From the NCBI RefSeq assembly GCF_003814555.1, contig NZ_RKQN01000002.1:124001-188000 (forward strand): a stretch of 64,000 nt of DNA, in the 5' to 3' direction. A model generated the notes under the pieces. That model was not told where the DNA came from and did not search any database. It was given only the letters and a program-made list of their open reading frames with translations. Positions 24,394 to 33,582 of this stretch are shown here, one piece after another. Position numbers and translations under genes: made by a program. This DNA comes from Vulcaniibacterium tengchongense. GTDB taxonomy: Bacteria > Pseudomonadota > Gammaproteobacteria > Xanthomonadales > Xanthomonadaceae. Position 1 is the stretch's first letter, and each line of letters opens with the position of its first letter.

Positions 24394-25023
24394 TCAAGCA
24401 CCGACCTCGACGCCTGTCTTGGTACGCACTTCGTCCTGGCTCACGCCAGGCGCCAACTCGACCAGCTTCAGCCCCTGCGGCGTCACGTCCATCACCGCCA
24501 GGTCGGTGATGATCCGGTTCACCACGCCGACGCCGGTCAGCGGCAGCGTGCATTCGCGCACGATCTTGTGCTCGCCGTTCTTGGCCACGTGCTCCATCAG
24601 CACGACCACGCGCTTGACCCCGGCGACCAGGTCCATCGCGCCGCCCATGCCCTTGACCATCTTGCCGGGGACCATCCAGTTGGCCAGGTCGCCCTTGTCG
24701 GTGACCTGCATGGCGCCGAGGATCGCCAGGTCGATGTGACCGCCGCGGATCATCGCGAACGAGTCGTGGCTGCCGAAATAGCTGGCGCCCGGGCGCGCGG
24801 TGACGGTTTGCTTGCCGGCGTTGATCAGGTCGGGGTCGACTTCCGCCTCGGTCGGGAACGGGCCGATGCCGAGCAGGCCGTTCTCGCTCTGCAGCCACAC
24901 GTCCACGCCTTCGGGGAGGTAGTTGGCCACGAGCGTCGGCAAGCCGATGCCGAGGTTGACGTAGGCGCCGTCGGTGAGTTCCTGCGCGGCGCGTTGCGCC
25001 ATCTGGTCGCGGGTCCAGGCCAT
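24394..25023 (-). CDS. scoB: 3-oxoacid CoA-transferase subunit B
   Basis: Beta subunit of succinyl-CoA:3-ketoacid CoA-transferase, 209 residues. The catalytic glutamate lies in [10 protein letters not shown] near residue 47. Other family stretches are [29 protein letters not shown] and the glycine-rich [13 protein letters not shown]. With ScoA it activates acetoacetate using succinyl-CoA, feeding ketone-body and leucine catabolism. Cotranscribed 25 nt after scoA; converges with the WbsX-RgpF gene with only 6 nt between. Confidence 0.95.
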   Translation of the reverse strand: MAWTRDQMAQRAAQELTDGAYVNLGIGLPTLVANYLPEGVDVWLQSENGLLGIGPFPTEAEVDPDLINAGKQTVTARPGASYFGSHDSFAMIRGGHIDLAILGAMQVTDKGDLANWMVPGKMVKGMGGAMDLVAGVKRVVVLMEHVAKNGEHKIVRECTLPLTGVGVVNRIITDLAVMDVTPQGLKLVELAPGVSQDEVRTKTGVEVGA

Positions 25024-25048
25024 GGTGCGGATTCCTGTATTCGTGGGC

Positions 25049-25786
25049 TCAGGCGGCGCGCACGGTGCGCTGCTCGATACGCTTCTCGGGATTCGGGTTG
25101 TGCACGATGCGGTCGACGTAGATGCCGGGCAGGTGCACGTGGTCCGGGTCGATCTCGCCGACCTCCACGATCTGCTCGACTTCGGCGATGCAGACCTGGC
25201 CGGCCATCGCGCAGGCCGGGTTGAAGTTGCGCGCGGTCTTGCGGAACACCAGGTTGCCGGCCTTGTCCGCCTTCCACGCTTTCACCAGCGCCACGTCGGC
25301 CTTGAGCGCGGTTTCCAGCACGTACCAGTGGCCGTCGTCGAACTGGCGGGTCTCCTTGCCCTCGGCGACCACGGTGCCGTAGCCGGTGCGGGTGTAGAAC
25401 GCGGGGATCCCGGCGCCGCCGGCGCGCAGCCGCTCGGCCAGCGTGCCCTGCGGGTTGAACTCGAGCTCGAGCTCGCCCGACAGGAACTGGCGCTCGAACT
25501 CCTTGTTCTCGCCGACGTAGGAGGAAATCATCTTGCGGATCTGCCGCGTCTCCAGCAGCACGCCGAGACCGAAGCCGTCGACGCCGGCGTTGTTGGAGAT
25601 CACCGTCAGTCCCTTCACGCCCGAATCGCGCAGCGCCGCGATCAGCGCCTCGGGAATGCCGCACAGGCCGAAGCCGCCGACCGCCAGGGTCTGGTTGTCG
25701 GCGACCACGTCGGCCAGCGCCTCGGCGGCGCCGGGGTAGAGCTTGCTCTTCGCGGCCGCGCGCGCGGCGGCAGGGGCCTCGGCCAT
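25049..25786 (-). CDS. scoA: 3-oxoacid CoA-transferase subunit A
   Basis: Alpha subunit, 245 residues. Contains the family signature [16 protein letters not shown], the CoA-binding [12 protein letters not shown], and the highly conserved [15 protein letters not shown] and [17 protein letters not shown]. Two adjacent ATGs exist (25798 and 25786); the inner one is preferred because GGAG lies 7-8 nt before it, so the outer ATG falls within the ribosome site. Forms a heterotetramer with ScoB. Divergent from the ATP-grasp gene. Confidence 0.95.
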   Translation of the reverse strand: MAEAPAAARAAAKSKLYPGAAEALADVVADNQTLAVGGFGLCGIPEALIAALRDSGVKGLTVISNNAGVDGFGLGVLLETRQIRKMISSYVGENKEFERQFLSGELELEFNPQGTLAERLRAGGAGIPAFYTRTGYGTVVAEGKETRQFDDGHWYVLETALKADVALVKAWKADKAGNLVFRKTARNFNPACAMAGQVCIAEVEQIVEVGEIDPDHVHLPGIYVDRIVHNPNPEKRIEQRTVRAA

Positions 25787-25888
25787 GGACGTCTCCATCG
25801 GATCGAACTTGCGGTGGCCCCAGTTTACCCCGCCCGCCGGGCCGCCCCCACCGTACCTTCGGGCAGGCGGATGCGGCAGACTGCGCGC

Positions 25889-26794
25889 ATGCCCCGCCTC
25901 GCTCTCGCCACCGCGATCGCCGCCGCCGGCCGGGACGACGACCTCGCGCCGCTGCTGGACGCCTGCGCCGCGGCCGGTCTCCAGGTGCAGGCGCGCGCCT
26001 GGGACGACCCGAGCGTGAGCTGGGGCCGTTTCGATGCGGTCCTGCTGCGCTCGACCTGGGACTACACCGGGCGCCTGCGCGAGTTCCTCGACTGGTGCGC
26101 GCGCGTGTCCGCCCGCACCCGCCTGCTCAATCCGCTGCCGGTGGTCGGCTGGAACGTCGACAAGCATTACCTCGCCGACCTGGCCGCGCGCGGGGTACTG
26201 GTCGTGCCGGGCGCATTCGTCGAGCCCGAGCAGGACCCGTTGCCCGCATTGCAGGCCTTCCTCGCCGCGCATCCGCATGCGGCGGAGTTCGTGGTCAAGC
26301 CGGCCGTCGGTGCCGGCGCGCGCGACGTGCAGCGCTACGCGCGCGAGCAGGAGTTCGCCGCCGCCAACCACCTCGGCCGCCTGCTCGAAGCCGAGCGCAG
26401 CGCGCTGCTGCAACCCTACCTGCCGGCGGTCGACCGCGACGGCGAGACCGGGCTGGTGTTCCTCGCCGGCGAATTCAGCCACGCGATTCGCAAGCATGCG
26501 CTGCTGCAGCGCGATCGCCCGTCCGAGGCCCTGTTCGCGCCGGAGCGGATCGAGCCGCGCACGCCCAGGCCGGACGAACTCGCGCTGGCGCTGCAGGCGC
26601 TGGCCGCTGCCGGCGCGGCGCTACGGATGCGCGCGCCGCTGGCTTACGCCCGCGTCGACCTGCTCCGCGGCGACGACGGCCAGCCGCGCCTGCTCGAACT
26701 GGAACTGTGCGAGCCCTCGCTGTTCCTCGCCCAGGCGCCGGGCAGCGCGGAACGGTTCGCGCGCGCGCTGGCCCAGCGGCTCGGCGCGCGCTGA
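25889..26794 (+). CDS. ATP-grasp domain protein
   Basis: 301 residues with the RimK/glutathione-synthetase-like ATP-grasp layout: an N-terminal pre-ATP domain ([19 protein letters not shown]), the central lysines in [13 protein letters not shown] (about 138-150), and a C-terminal metal-binding stretch [25 protein letters not shown]. The final E-x-E and E-P-S-L-F match the STWDY-type family of uncharacterised ATP-grasp proteins, which are predicted carboxylate-amine ligases. Substrate unknown; the neighbours give no clear clue. The start at 25889 follows a CAGACT box by 6 nt; an in-frame ATG at 25871 is the alternative. Confidence 0.82.
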   Translation: MPRLALATAIAAAGRDDDLAPLLDACAAAGLQVQARAWDDPSVSWGRFDAVLLRSTWDYTGRLREFLDWCARVSARTRLLNPLPVVGWNVDKHYLADLAARGVLVVPGAFVEPEQDPLPALQAFLAAHPHAAEFVVKPAVGAGARDVQRYAREQEFAAANHLGRLLEAERSALLQPYLPAVDRDGETGLVFLAGEFSHAIRKHALLQRDRPSEALFAPERIEPRTPRPDELALALQALAAAGAALRMRAPLAYARVDLLRGDDGQPRLLELELCEPSLFLAQAPGSAERFARALAQRLGAR

Positions 26795-26925
26795 GCCGCG
26801 CCGGACGCGTCCCGAAGCCGCCGGCGACGCCTTGCTCCCGCCGCAGGCGTCCGCGTGCATCGGCCCCGTTGCTTCGGCCTGCCCGCCCGTGCCAACGGCC
26901 GTTACCAGAGACGCCTGAACAACCA

Positions 26926-27012
26926 TCGTCATCCCGCGAAAGCGGGAAGCCGATGTCCTGGCTGCCGATGGCCGGAGCCGCCGGGTTCCCGCTTCCGCGG
27001 GAAAGTCGTTAT
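26926..27012. repeat. Imperfect 87-bp palindromic repeat (MITE-like)
   Basis: Left arm CGTCATCCCGCGAAAGCGGG, right arm GGTTCCCGCTTCCGCGGGAA then AGTCGTTAT, separated by about 45 bp. Each arm is itself a small hairpin, CCCGCGAAAGCGGG and CCCGCTTCCGCGGG. It resembles the dispersed CGTCATTCCCGCGAAAGCGGGAAT repeats of many proteobacteria. Located just 3' of manC. The rest of 26795-27019 holds no gene. Confidence 0.7.
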
Positions 27013-27019
27013 CCGCCTC

Positions 27020-28432
27020 TCACGAGCGGCCGTATACGTCCTCGAGGCGGACGATGTCGTCCTCGCCGAGATAGCTGCCCGACTGCACCTCGATCAGCTC
27101 CACCGGCTCGCTGCCGCGGTTGCGCAGCCGGTGCACGCTGCCGAGCGGGATGTAGGTGCTCTGGTTCTCGCGCAGTTCGAACACCTTGTCGTCGCAGGTG
27201 ACTTCGGCGACGCCGGAGACGACGATCCAGTGCTCGGCGCGATGCGCATGCTTCTGCAGGCTGAGCGCCGCGCCCGGCTTGACCACGATGCGCTTGACCT
27301 GGAAGCGCGGCCCCACCGCGATCGAGTCGTAGCTGCCCCACGGGCGATAGACCTTGCGGTGGAACAGGTGCTCGCTGCGGCCGGCCGCCTTCAGGCGGTC
27401 GACCACCGCCTTGACGTCCTGCACCCGGTCCTTGCGCGCGACCAAGGTCGCGTCGGCGGTGTCGACGATGACCAGGTCCTCGACGCCGATGGTCGCGATC
27501 ATGCGGCGCTCGGAGGCACGCACCAGGCTGTCGCGGGTGTCGACGGCGATCACGTCGCCTTCGTAGCGGTTGCCGCCGTCGTCGCGTTCGGCCACCGACC
27601 ACAGCGACGACCACGAACCGATGTCGCTCCAGCCGCAGCTCACCGGGACGACGGCGGCGCGGTCGGTCTTCTCCATCACCGCATAGTCGATCGAGTCGCT
27701 CGGGCTCGCGGCGAAGGCTTCGCGGCCGATGCGGGTGAAGTCGAGATCCGCTTCCGCCGCGGCGTAGGCCGCGCGCGCCGCCCCGAGGATCGCCGGCGCA
27801 TGCCGGCCCAGCTCGTCGAGATAGGCCTGCGCGCGGAACAGGAACATGCCCGAATTCCAGGCATAGCCGCCTTCGGCCAGGTAGCGCTCCGCGGTGGCGA
27901 GATCGGGTTTCTCGACGAAGCGCGCCACCCGATAGCCGGCCTCGCCCAAGGCGGCGCCGCGCAGGATGTAGCCGTAGCCGGTCTCGGGGTAATCCGGCGT
28001 GATGCCGAAGGTCACCAGCCAACCCTCGCGCGCCAGCGCGGCGGCGGCTTCGACCGCGGCGCCGAAGGCGTCCGCGTCGTCGATCAGATGGTCCGCCGGC
28101 ATCACCAGCATCGTCGCATCCGCGTCCTTGGCCAGCACGTGCAGCGCCGCGAGCGCGATCGCCGGCGCGGTGCTGCGCGCGAGCGGCTCCAGCAGGATGC
28201 CTCCGCTCGGCACCCCGATTCCCTGCAACTGCTCGCCGACCATGAAGCGGTGCTCGTCGGCGCAGACGGTGACCGGCGCCTGGGCATCCGGGAGCCGGCT
28301 CGCGCGCAGCACCGTCTCCTGGTACAGCGAATGGTCGCCGACCAGGGCCAGGAACTGCTTCGGCTGGTTCTGCCGCGACAGCGGCCACAGGCGGGTGCCG
28401 CTGCCGCCGCTGAGGATGACCGGATGAAGCAT
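27020..28432 (-). CDS. manC: Mannose-1-phosphate guanylyltransferase / mannose-6-phosphate isomerase
   Basis: Bifunctional type II PMI/GMP enzyme (XanB/AlgA type) making mannose-6-P and GDP-mannose, 470 residues. The N-terminal nucleotidyltransferase shows GGSGTRLWPLSRQNQPKQF (from residue 8), VMPADHLI and FVEKPDLATAERYL. The C-terminal cupin isomerase shows LQKHAHRAEHWIVVSG and IPLGSVHRLRNRG. The start at 28432 has a ribosome site (GGAG) 7 nt upstream. GDP-mannose feeds LPS or exopolysaccharide made by the island genes. Divergent from the mutarotase gene. Confidence 0.95.
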   Translation of the reverse strand: MLHPVILSGGSGTRLWPLSRQNQPKQFLALVGDHSLYQETVLRASRLPDAQAPVTVCADEHRFMVGEQLQGIGVPSGGILLEPLARSTAPAIALAALHVLAKDADATMLVMPADHLIDDADAFGAAVEAAAALAREGWLVTFGITPDYPETGYGYILRGAALGEAGYRVARFVEKPDLATAERYLAEGGYAWNSGMFLFRAQAYLDELGRHAPAILGAARAAYAAAEADLDFTRIGREAFAASPSDSIDYAVMEKTDRAAVVPVSCGWSDIGSWSSLWSVAERDDGGNRYEGDVIAVDTRDSLVRASERRMIATIGVEDLVIVDTADATLVARKDRVQDVKAVVDRLKAAGRSEHLFHRKVYRPWGSYDSIAVGPRFQVKRIVVKPGAALSLQKHAHRAEHWIVVSGVAEVTCDDKVFELRENQSTYIPLGSVHRLRNRGSEPVELIEVQSGSYLGEDDIVRLEDVYGRS

Positions 28433-28517
28433 TCGAGCTCCGCAAGGGGAATGAGCGCGCAAAAGGGTACCGGATCGCGTTAAGGTCGGCGCTTCCACGA
28501 CTGAATCGTTGCCGTCG

Positions 28518-29366
28518 ATGCCGCCCGGCGATACGTCCGCTTTCCCGCGCCTGCTCCTGCGCCTCGGCGAGGACACGGCCACGGTGGTCCGCCACGGCGC
28601 CCACCTCCTGTCCTGGCGCGCCCGCGGCCGCGAACGCCTCTACCTGAGCCCGCGCGCCGGATTCGCCCCGGGTCGCGCCATCCGCGGCGGCGTGCCGGTG
28701 ATCTTTCCGCAGTTCTCCGCGCGCGGCCCCGGCCCGCGGCACGGGTTCGCCCGCCTGCGCCGGTGGCGACGGCTCGACGACGGCCGCGCCGCGGACGACC
28801 TGCGGCTCGGCCTGGCCGACGACGCCGACACCCGGCGCGCCTGGCCGCACGCGTTCGCGCTGGAACTGCGGATCGCGCTCGCGCCCGCCGCACTCGAACT
28901 GGAGCTGCATGTCGCCAACGCCGGGCCCGAAGCCTTCCGCTTCACCGCCGCGCTGCACACCTACCTGCGCGTGGACGAGGTCGCCGATGCGGCCCTGTCC
29001 GGCCTGGAGCGCGCGGCATTCGAGGACATGACGGCCGGGGGTGTGCAGCGGCCGGCCGAAGGCGCGCCGCTGCGCTTCGGCACGGAGCTCGACCGCGTCT
29101 ACCCGGACGCCCCGCCCGTGCTGCACCTGCGCGAGAACGGCGCGGTCCTGCGCATCGAGCAGGCCGGCTTCACCGACACGGTGGTCTGGAACCCCGGCCC
29201 CGAGGCGGCGGCGCGCCTGCCGGACCTGGGCGCCGGCGAACATCGCCGCTTCGTCTGCGTCGAGGCGGCCTGCGCCGCCCGCCCGGTCGAGCTCGGTCCC
29301 GGCGAACGCTGGTCGGGCCGGCAGCGGCTGGCCGTCGCCGACGAGCCCGCCCCTACGCCTGCGTAG
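28518..29366 (+). CDS. D-hexose-6-phosphate mutarotase (YeaD family)
   Basis: Interconverts alpha and beta anomers of hexose-6-phosphates; 282 residues of the aldose-1-epimerase beta-sandwich. Key family stretches are GAHLLSW, the phosphate-binding AIRGGVPVIFPQF, GPRHGFARLRRW, LHTYLRVDEV, and FTDTVVWNPG near residue 220. The start is ATG 28518; a TTG three codons earlier is possible. The stop codon lies inside a hairpin CCCCTACGC / GCGTAGGGG (29350-29369), which may end this transcript. Confidence 0.9.
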   Translation: MPPGDTSAFPRLLLRLGEDTATVVRHGAHLLSWRARGRERLYLSPRAGFAPGRAIRGGVPVIFPQFSARGPGPRHGFARLRRWRRLDDGRAADDLRLGLADDADTRRAWPHAFALELRIALAPAALELELHVANAGPEAFRFTAALHTYLRVDEVADAALSGLERAAFEDMTAGGVQRPAEGAPLRFGTELDRVYPDAPPVLHLRENGAVLRIEQAGFTDTVVWNPGPEAAARLPDLGAGEHRRFVCVEAACAARPVELGPGERWSGRQRLAVADEPAPTPA

Positions 29367-29387
29367 GGGGTCGCGCTCGGCTAGAAT
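29359..29387 (+). promoter_or_regulatory. Candidate promoter of etfBA
   Basis: TAGAAT at 29382-29387 is a good -10. CTGCGT 17 nt upstream is a weak -35 and lies in the hairpin that ends the preceding gene. Leader of about 45 nt, with an AAGGAA ribosome site before ATG 29439. Confidence 0.35.
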
Positions 29388-29438
29388 CGCGGGCTCTCGG
29401 GCCGGATCCGGCCGCGCAAACCAAGGAATCCCCGCACG

Positions 29439-30185
29439 ATGAAGATCCTCGTCGGCTACAAGCGCGTGGTGGACTTCAATGTCCGCATTCAGGTCAAGCC
29501 GGACGGCTCCGGCGTGGTCACCGACGGCGTCAAGCTGTCGCCGAACCCCTTCGACGAAATCGCCCTGGAAGAGGCCCTGCGCCTGCGCGACAAGGGCCTC
29601 GCGACCGAGGTCGTGGTCGCCACGATCGCCCCGGCCGACGCCCAGGCGCATCTGCGCAACGGCCTGGCGATGGGCGCCAACCGCGCGATCCACGTGGTCA
29701 GCGACGCGCCGATCCAGCCGCTGACCGCCGCCCGCGCCCTGCTCAAGCTGATCGAGAAGGAGCAGCCGGACCTGGTGATCCTCGGCAAGCAGGCGATCGA
29801 CGACGACGCCAACCAGACCGGGCAGATGCTGGCCACCCTGTGGGGCCGGCCGCAGGCGACGTTCGCGTCGAAGCTGGAGATCGAAGGCGGCAAGGCCACC
29901 GTGACCCGCGAGGTCGACGCCGGCCTGGAGACGCTCGAAGTCGAGTTGCCCGCGGTGGTCACCACCGACCTGCGCCTGAACGAACCGCGCTTCATCAAGC
30001 TGCCGGACATCATGAAGGCCAAGAGCAAGCCGCTGGAGACGATCCCGTTCGCCGACCTCGGCGTGGAGAGCGGCGACCTGCTCAAGACCACCCACTACGC
30101 CCCGCCGCCCAAGCGCAGCAAGGGCGTGATGGTGAAGGATGCGGCCGAGCTGGTCGCCGCGCTGAAGGCCAAGGGCCTGCTGTAA
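29439..30185 (+). CDS. etfB: Electron transfer flavoprotein beta subunit
   Basis: AMP-binding beta subunit, 248 residues, opening MKILVGYKRVVDFNVRIQVK. The ETF-beta signature region is VEIEGGKA...VTTDLRLNEPRF, and KARAALLKLIEKEQPDLVILGKQAIDDD is the conserved recognition segment. Works with EtfA, encoded 104 nt downstream, as a soluble carrier between acyl-CoA dehydrogenases and ETF-QO (20.7 kb). In Xanthomonas the etf genes mark one edge of the LPS locus, and the same holds here. Confidence 0.96.
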   Translation: MKILVGYKRVVDFNVRIQVKPDGSGVVTDGVKLSPNPFDEIALEEALRLRDKGLATEVVVATIAPADAQAHLRNGLAMGANRAIHVVSDAPIQPLTAARALLKLIEKEQPDLVILGKQAIDDDANQTGQMLATLWGRPQATFASKLEIEGGKATVTREVDAGLETLEVELPAVVTTDLRLNEPRFIKLPDIMKAKSKPLETIPFADLGVESGDLLKTTHYAPPPKRSKGVMVKDAAELVAALKAKGLL

Positions 30186-30197
30186 CTGCTTTCTAGC

Positions 30198-30236
30198 CCC
30201 CTCTTCCGCGCCCGGAAGAGGGTTGGGGCGAGGGCG
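30198..30236. repeat. REP-like hairpin between etfB and etfA
   Basis: CCCCTCTTCCGC, a short loop, then GGAAGAGGG and TTGGGGCGAGGGC. Variant of the CCCTCTCCCGC family at 6805, 6889 and 19874. It lies within an operon, so it may set the ratio of the two messages (inference). Confidence 0.78.
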
Positions 30237-30289
30237 CGCGATCCGTGCCGAGCACCGCGAGCCCACCCGATGCCAACGGAGATTCCGAG

Positions 30290-31228
30290 ATGTCCAAGGT
30301 CCTGATCGTCGCCGAGCACCTCGACGGCAAGCTCAACGCCTCCACCGCCAAGTGCGTGTCCGCCGCGCAGGCGCTGTCGCCGGAGGCCATCGACATCGTC
30401 GTGCTGGCCGCCGACCCGGGCGCCGTCGCTGCCGAGGCCGCGCAGATCGCCGGCGTCGCCCGCGTACTGGCCGTCGCCCATCCCGGCAACGCCCACGCCA
30501 TCGCCCAGGTGCTGGCGCCGCAGGTCGCCGAGCTCGCCGCCGGCTACAGCCATGTGTTCGGGCCGAGCACCACGTTCGGCAAGGACCTGATGCCCTGCGT
30601 CGCCGCCCTGCTCGGCGTCGCCCAGGTGTCCGACATCATGGCGGTCGAGGGCCCGCACACGTTCAAGCGGCCGATCTATGCGGGCAACGCCATCATCACC
30701 GTCGAGGCCCCGGCCGACCGCACCGTGGTCGCCACCGTGCGTACCGCCTCCTGGCCGGAAGCCGCCAAGGGCGGCAGCGCCGCCGTCGAGGCCGTCTCGG
30801 TCGGGGCCGCCCTGCCCGCCCACACCCGTTTCGTCGGCCTGGCCGCCGGCCAGTCCGACCGCCCCGACCTGCAGTCCGCCCGCCGCGTCGTTTCCGGCGG
30901 CCGCGGCGTCGGCTCGGCGGAGAACTTCAAGATCATCTACGGCCTGGCCGACAAGCTCGGCGCCGCCGTCGGCGCCTCCCGCGCCGCGGTCGACGCCGGC
31001 TACGTCCCCAACGAACTGCAGGTCGGCCAGACCGGCAAGATCATCGCCCCCGAGCTGTACATCGCCATCGGCATCTCCGGCGCCATCCAGCACCTGACCG
31101 GCATCAAGGACGCCGGCACCATCGTCGCGATCAACAAGGACCCGGATGCGCCGATCTTCGAGATCGCGGATATCGGGTTGGTGGGGGATTTGTTCGCGAT
31201 CCTGCCCGAGCTGCAAGGGGCGCTGTAA
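30290..31228 (+). CDS. etfA: Electron transfer flavoprotein alpha subunit
   Basis: FAD-binding alpha subunit, 312 residues. The FAD domain carries the family signature around [20 protein letters not shown] and [37 protein letters not shown], present in full (about residues 240-295). [10 protein letters not shown] near 205 is the conserved hinge. The start at 30290 has GGAG 7 nt upstream. It is the last gene before the sharp composition change at 31.23 kb. Confidence 0.96.
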   Translation: MSKVLIVAEHLDGKLNASTAKCVSAAQALSPEAIDIVVLAADPGAVAAEAAQIAGVARVLAVAHPGNAHAIAQVLAPQVAELAAGYSHVFGPSTTFGKDLMPCVAALLGVAQVSDIMAVEGPHTFKRPIYAGNAIITVEAPADRTVVATVRTASWPEAAKGGSAAVEAVSVGAALPAHTRFVGLAAGQSDRPDLQSARRVVSGGRGVGSAENFKIIYGLADKLGAAVGASRAAVDAGYVPNELQVGQTGKIIAPELYIAIGISGAIQHLTGIKDAGTIVAINKDPDAPIFEIADIGLVGDLFAILPELQGAL

Positions 31229-31246
31229 TGCCGACCCTATGGCGGC

Positions 31247-32115
31247 TCACCCCTTCCGCCGGAGGAACCAGACTTCGATATCGGCAGGCAGCACCGCAAA
31301 AAACGGGCGGGCTGCCGATATCGCCACGGTGAGGAAAGCGGCCTTCACTGCCGAGACCTCGCGCGAATAGCGGATGCGCTCGTACAAGCCCGATGCAGAA
31401 ACGGACGGCAGCGTCATCTGCTCTTCGAGCACGAAACCGTGACGACGCGCCAGCGCTCCCATCGATGCGGTATCGAGGTAATGCACGTGCGGCGAGGGAA
31501 ACCCGAATTGCCACAGGCGCTCGAACAGGGCCCGCCATACCCAGGCGTGTCATGATGCGTGAAATCCGATACAGGACGCTACGCCGCGACGGCGCATTGA
31601 CGACCAGCAGCCCTCCCGGCCGCAGCCGTCCGAAACAGGCCTGCAGTGTCGAATTGATATCGGGGATGTGCTCGAGCACGTCGTTGAACGCGATGATGTC
31701 GAACCGCCCACTCTCTCCCAACGCCCCCGGGAAAAAGCCGAGGCGGACCTCATGGCCACGGGCACGGGTAGCCTGCGCGACCGCCTTGTCCGGCTCGATG
31801 CCAAGCGTATCGAAATCCTATTCTGCTGCTTCGAGGAACCAGCCATGGGCGCACCCCACGTCCAACAGCTTGGGCCGCTCCATAGTGAGCGGCGGCGATA
31901 AATCCCTGAGCCGTCGCATCAGCCGCTGGAAATTCGCCTGCGCAGGGCTACTAGCCCACTTTCCCGCGCGGATTCGTCCAAATCGCCCCCTCGGCCTGCT
32001 CGAGGATGTGGGGTTGCAGGTTGCTTCCTTCGTAGCTGCAAGACGTGCACTCGAAGTGCCAAGGTCTCAGGCCGGCATTCAATGTGGCGCCGCAAATCGG
32101 ACAGGGTTGCTTCAA
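31247..32115 (-). pseudogene. Decayed class I SAM-dependent methyltransferase with zinc ribbon
   Basis: Pieces of one methyltransferase lie in order on the minus strand but in different frames. From 32115 (TTG): a zinc ribbon CPICGA...CTSCSYEG. Frame changes near 31960 and 31940 are followed by SAM motif I LLDVGCAHGWFLEAAE, an in-frame TAG at 31818-31820, then FDTLGIEPD, the DVLEHI motif and RPGGLLVVN. Another shift near 31530 is followed by HYLDTASMGALARRHGF to the stop at 31247. At least three frameshifts plus a nonsense codon make sequencing error an unlikely full explanation. Intact relatives are typical of polysaccharide clusters, where they methylate sugars. It lies next to etfA at the island edge. 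Confidence 0.85.
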
Positions 32116-32255
32116 GGTTCCCTCTCTCAAAAGCGTTGAGCGGCGAAGCAAGCCCGGAGGAGTCGTGCTGCCGAGCAGAAGTGTACCGGGGAGAGCCGCT
32201 ACAATTGTGTCCAAGGGCCGATTGCCAGACACGCCGAACTTCACGAGACCGACGA

Positions 32256-33245
32256 ATGCGTGCTTCCATTGGTGTTGTCATCCCGAGCTATAAGGTACAC
32301 GACCATATCCTTCGGGTCCTTGGCTCGATAGGCCCCGAGGTCGAACGGATCTATGTCGTCGACGATTGCTGTCCCGACCGCTGCGGCGAATTCGTCAGGC
32401 AACACTGCAGCGACCCGCGCGTCGTCGTCTTGCGTCATGAGGCAAACCAGGGCGTCGGCGGCGCTGTCATGACCGGCTATCGCGCTGCGATCGACGACGG
32501 CATCCAAATCATCGTCAAGATCGACGGCGACGGCCAAATGGATCCGGCGCTCATTCCGAACTTTGTCTCACCGATCATCCAGGGCGAAGCCGACTATACG
32601 AAAGGCAACCGCTTCTTCGATCTAGAGAACATCCATGCAATGCCGAAGATGCGGCTACTCGGCAATGCCGCCCTGTCGTTCCTGACCAAGATCTCTTCCG
32701 GCTATTGGGACCTTTTCGACCCCACCAACGGTTACACCGCTATCCATGCCGACGTCGCACGGCATCTGCCTTTCCACAAGATTAGCCGCCGCTATTTTTT
32801 TGAGACCGATGTCTTGTTCCGCCTCAACACTCTCAAGGCGGTCGCCGTGGATGTCCCCATGCACGCCAAATATGGAGACGAGGTCAGCAATCTGAAGATC
32901 TCCAAGGTTGCGGGGGAGTTCTTCGTCAAGAACCTGCGCAACACCTTCAAACGGATCTTCTACAACTACTATCTGCGCGATATGTCCCTGGCGTCGCTCG
33001 AACTCCCATTGGGCGTACTGTTGTTCGGCTTCGGAACCCTTTACGGTATCACCGAGTGGATCGCCGGCTTCCGCTCGGGCACACCGGCCTCCAGCGGCAC
33101 CGTCATGCTGGCGGCCATGCCGGTCATCCTCGGCTTTCAACTAATACTGGCCTTCGTCGGGTCGGACATCAGTTCGACGCCCCGGCGCCCAATCCATCCA
33201 AGGTTGCGCAGCTTCGCACTGCATCCTCCGAGCCCATCATCATGA
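32256..33245 (+). CDS. GtrB-like polyprenyl-phosphate glycosyltransferase (GT2)
   Basis: 329 residues. GT2 domain (about 4-235): IGVVIPSYKV, the NQGVGGAVMTGY nucleotide loop and the metal motif D90-G-D92 (KIDGDGQMDP). The dolichol-phosphate-mannose-synthase-like lineage is shown by YTKGNRFFD and DLFDPTNGYTA. Two C-terminal membrane helices (about 250-272 and 281-302) place the active site at the inner membrane. Such enzymes load a sugar onto undecaprenyl phosphate for O-antigen modification. Overlaps the next gene (ATGA) and starts a three-gene module with a small transporter and a DUF2142 protein. Codon third positions are clearly less G/C-rich than in etfA. Confidence 0.88.
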   Translation: MRASIGVVIPSYKVHDHILRVLGSIGPEVERIYVVDDCCPDRCGEFVRQHCSDPRVVVLRHEANQGVGGAVMTGYRAAIDDGIQIIVKIDGDGQMDPALIPNFVSPIIQGEADYTKGNRFFDLENIHAMPKMRLLGNAALSFLTKISSGYWDLFDPTNGYTAIHADVARHLPFHKISRRYFFETDVLFRLNTLKAVAVDVPMHAKYGDEVSNLKISKVAGEFFVKNLRNTFKRIFYNYYLRDMSLASLELPLGVLLFGFGTLYGITEWIAGFRSGTPASSGTVMLAAMPVILGFQLILAFVGSDISSTPRRPIHPRLRSFALHPPSPSS

Positions 33246-33582
33246 CTTACTTCATCGCATTGCTCTGTGTTGTCGGAATCGCATCCGGGCAGATTCTTTT
33301 TAAGCTAAGCGCGGCGTCATTGGCAAAAACCAACAGCTTCCTTGCGCCACAAACCGCAGGTCTGCTAGCGGCGTCGCTAGCGTGTACGGAGTAACGACGA
33401 TCGCCTGCATCTGGGTACTACAGAAGTCCGAGCTCGGTCGCATCTACCCGCTGATGGCGCCAGCCTTCGTTCTCGTGTCGTTAGGTAGCCATCTCTTCTT
33501 CGGTGAGCGGTTCCCTCCCATGTACTTCGTTGCTGTCGCCATGATCATGGCAGGCATAGTCATCACGGTACGAGCCTCATGA
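33242..33582 (+). pseudogene. Small EamA/SMR-like membrane protein, frameshifted
   Basis: Two frames together encode a protein of about 113 residues with four hydrophobic segments. 33242-33394 gives MTYFIALLCVVGIASGQILF and a second helix ending ...SLACTE-stop. The other frame, from about 33382, gives YGVTTIACIWVLQKSELGR, then YPLMAPAFVLVSLGSHLFFGE and a last helix ending at 33582. The join at 33377-33382 needs one extra base. This layout matches ArnE/ArnF-like flippases that turn over lipid-linked sugars. Both ends overlap neighbouring genes (ATGA), so the module was once continuous. It is a true frameshift mutation or a single-base sequence error; no slippery run is present. Confidence 0.75.

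Noticed and set aside
27009-30266. Open frame of 1085 codons antisense to the mutarotase and etfB
   Set aside because: Shadow frame; manC and etfB show real motifs and this does not.
31818-31820. TAG readthrough (recoded amber) in the methyltransferase
   Set aside because: At least three frameshifts in the same gene show decay, so special decoding is not needed.
33242-33582. Programmed frameshifting to make the transporter
   Set aside because: No slippery sequence, pseudoknot or internal ribosome-like site near 33380; a one-base loss is the simpler reading.
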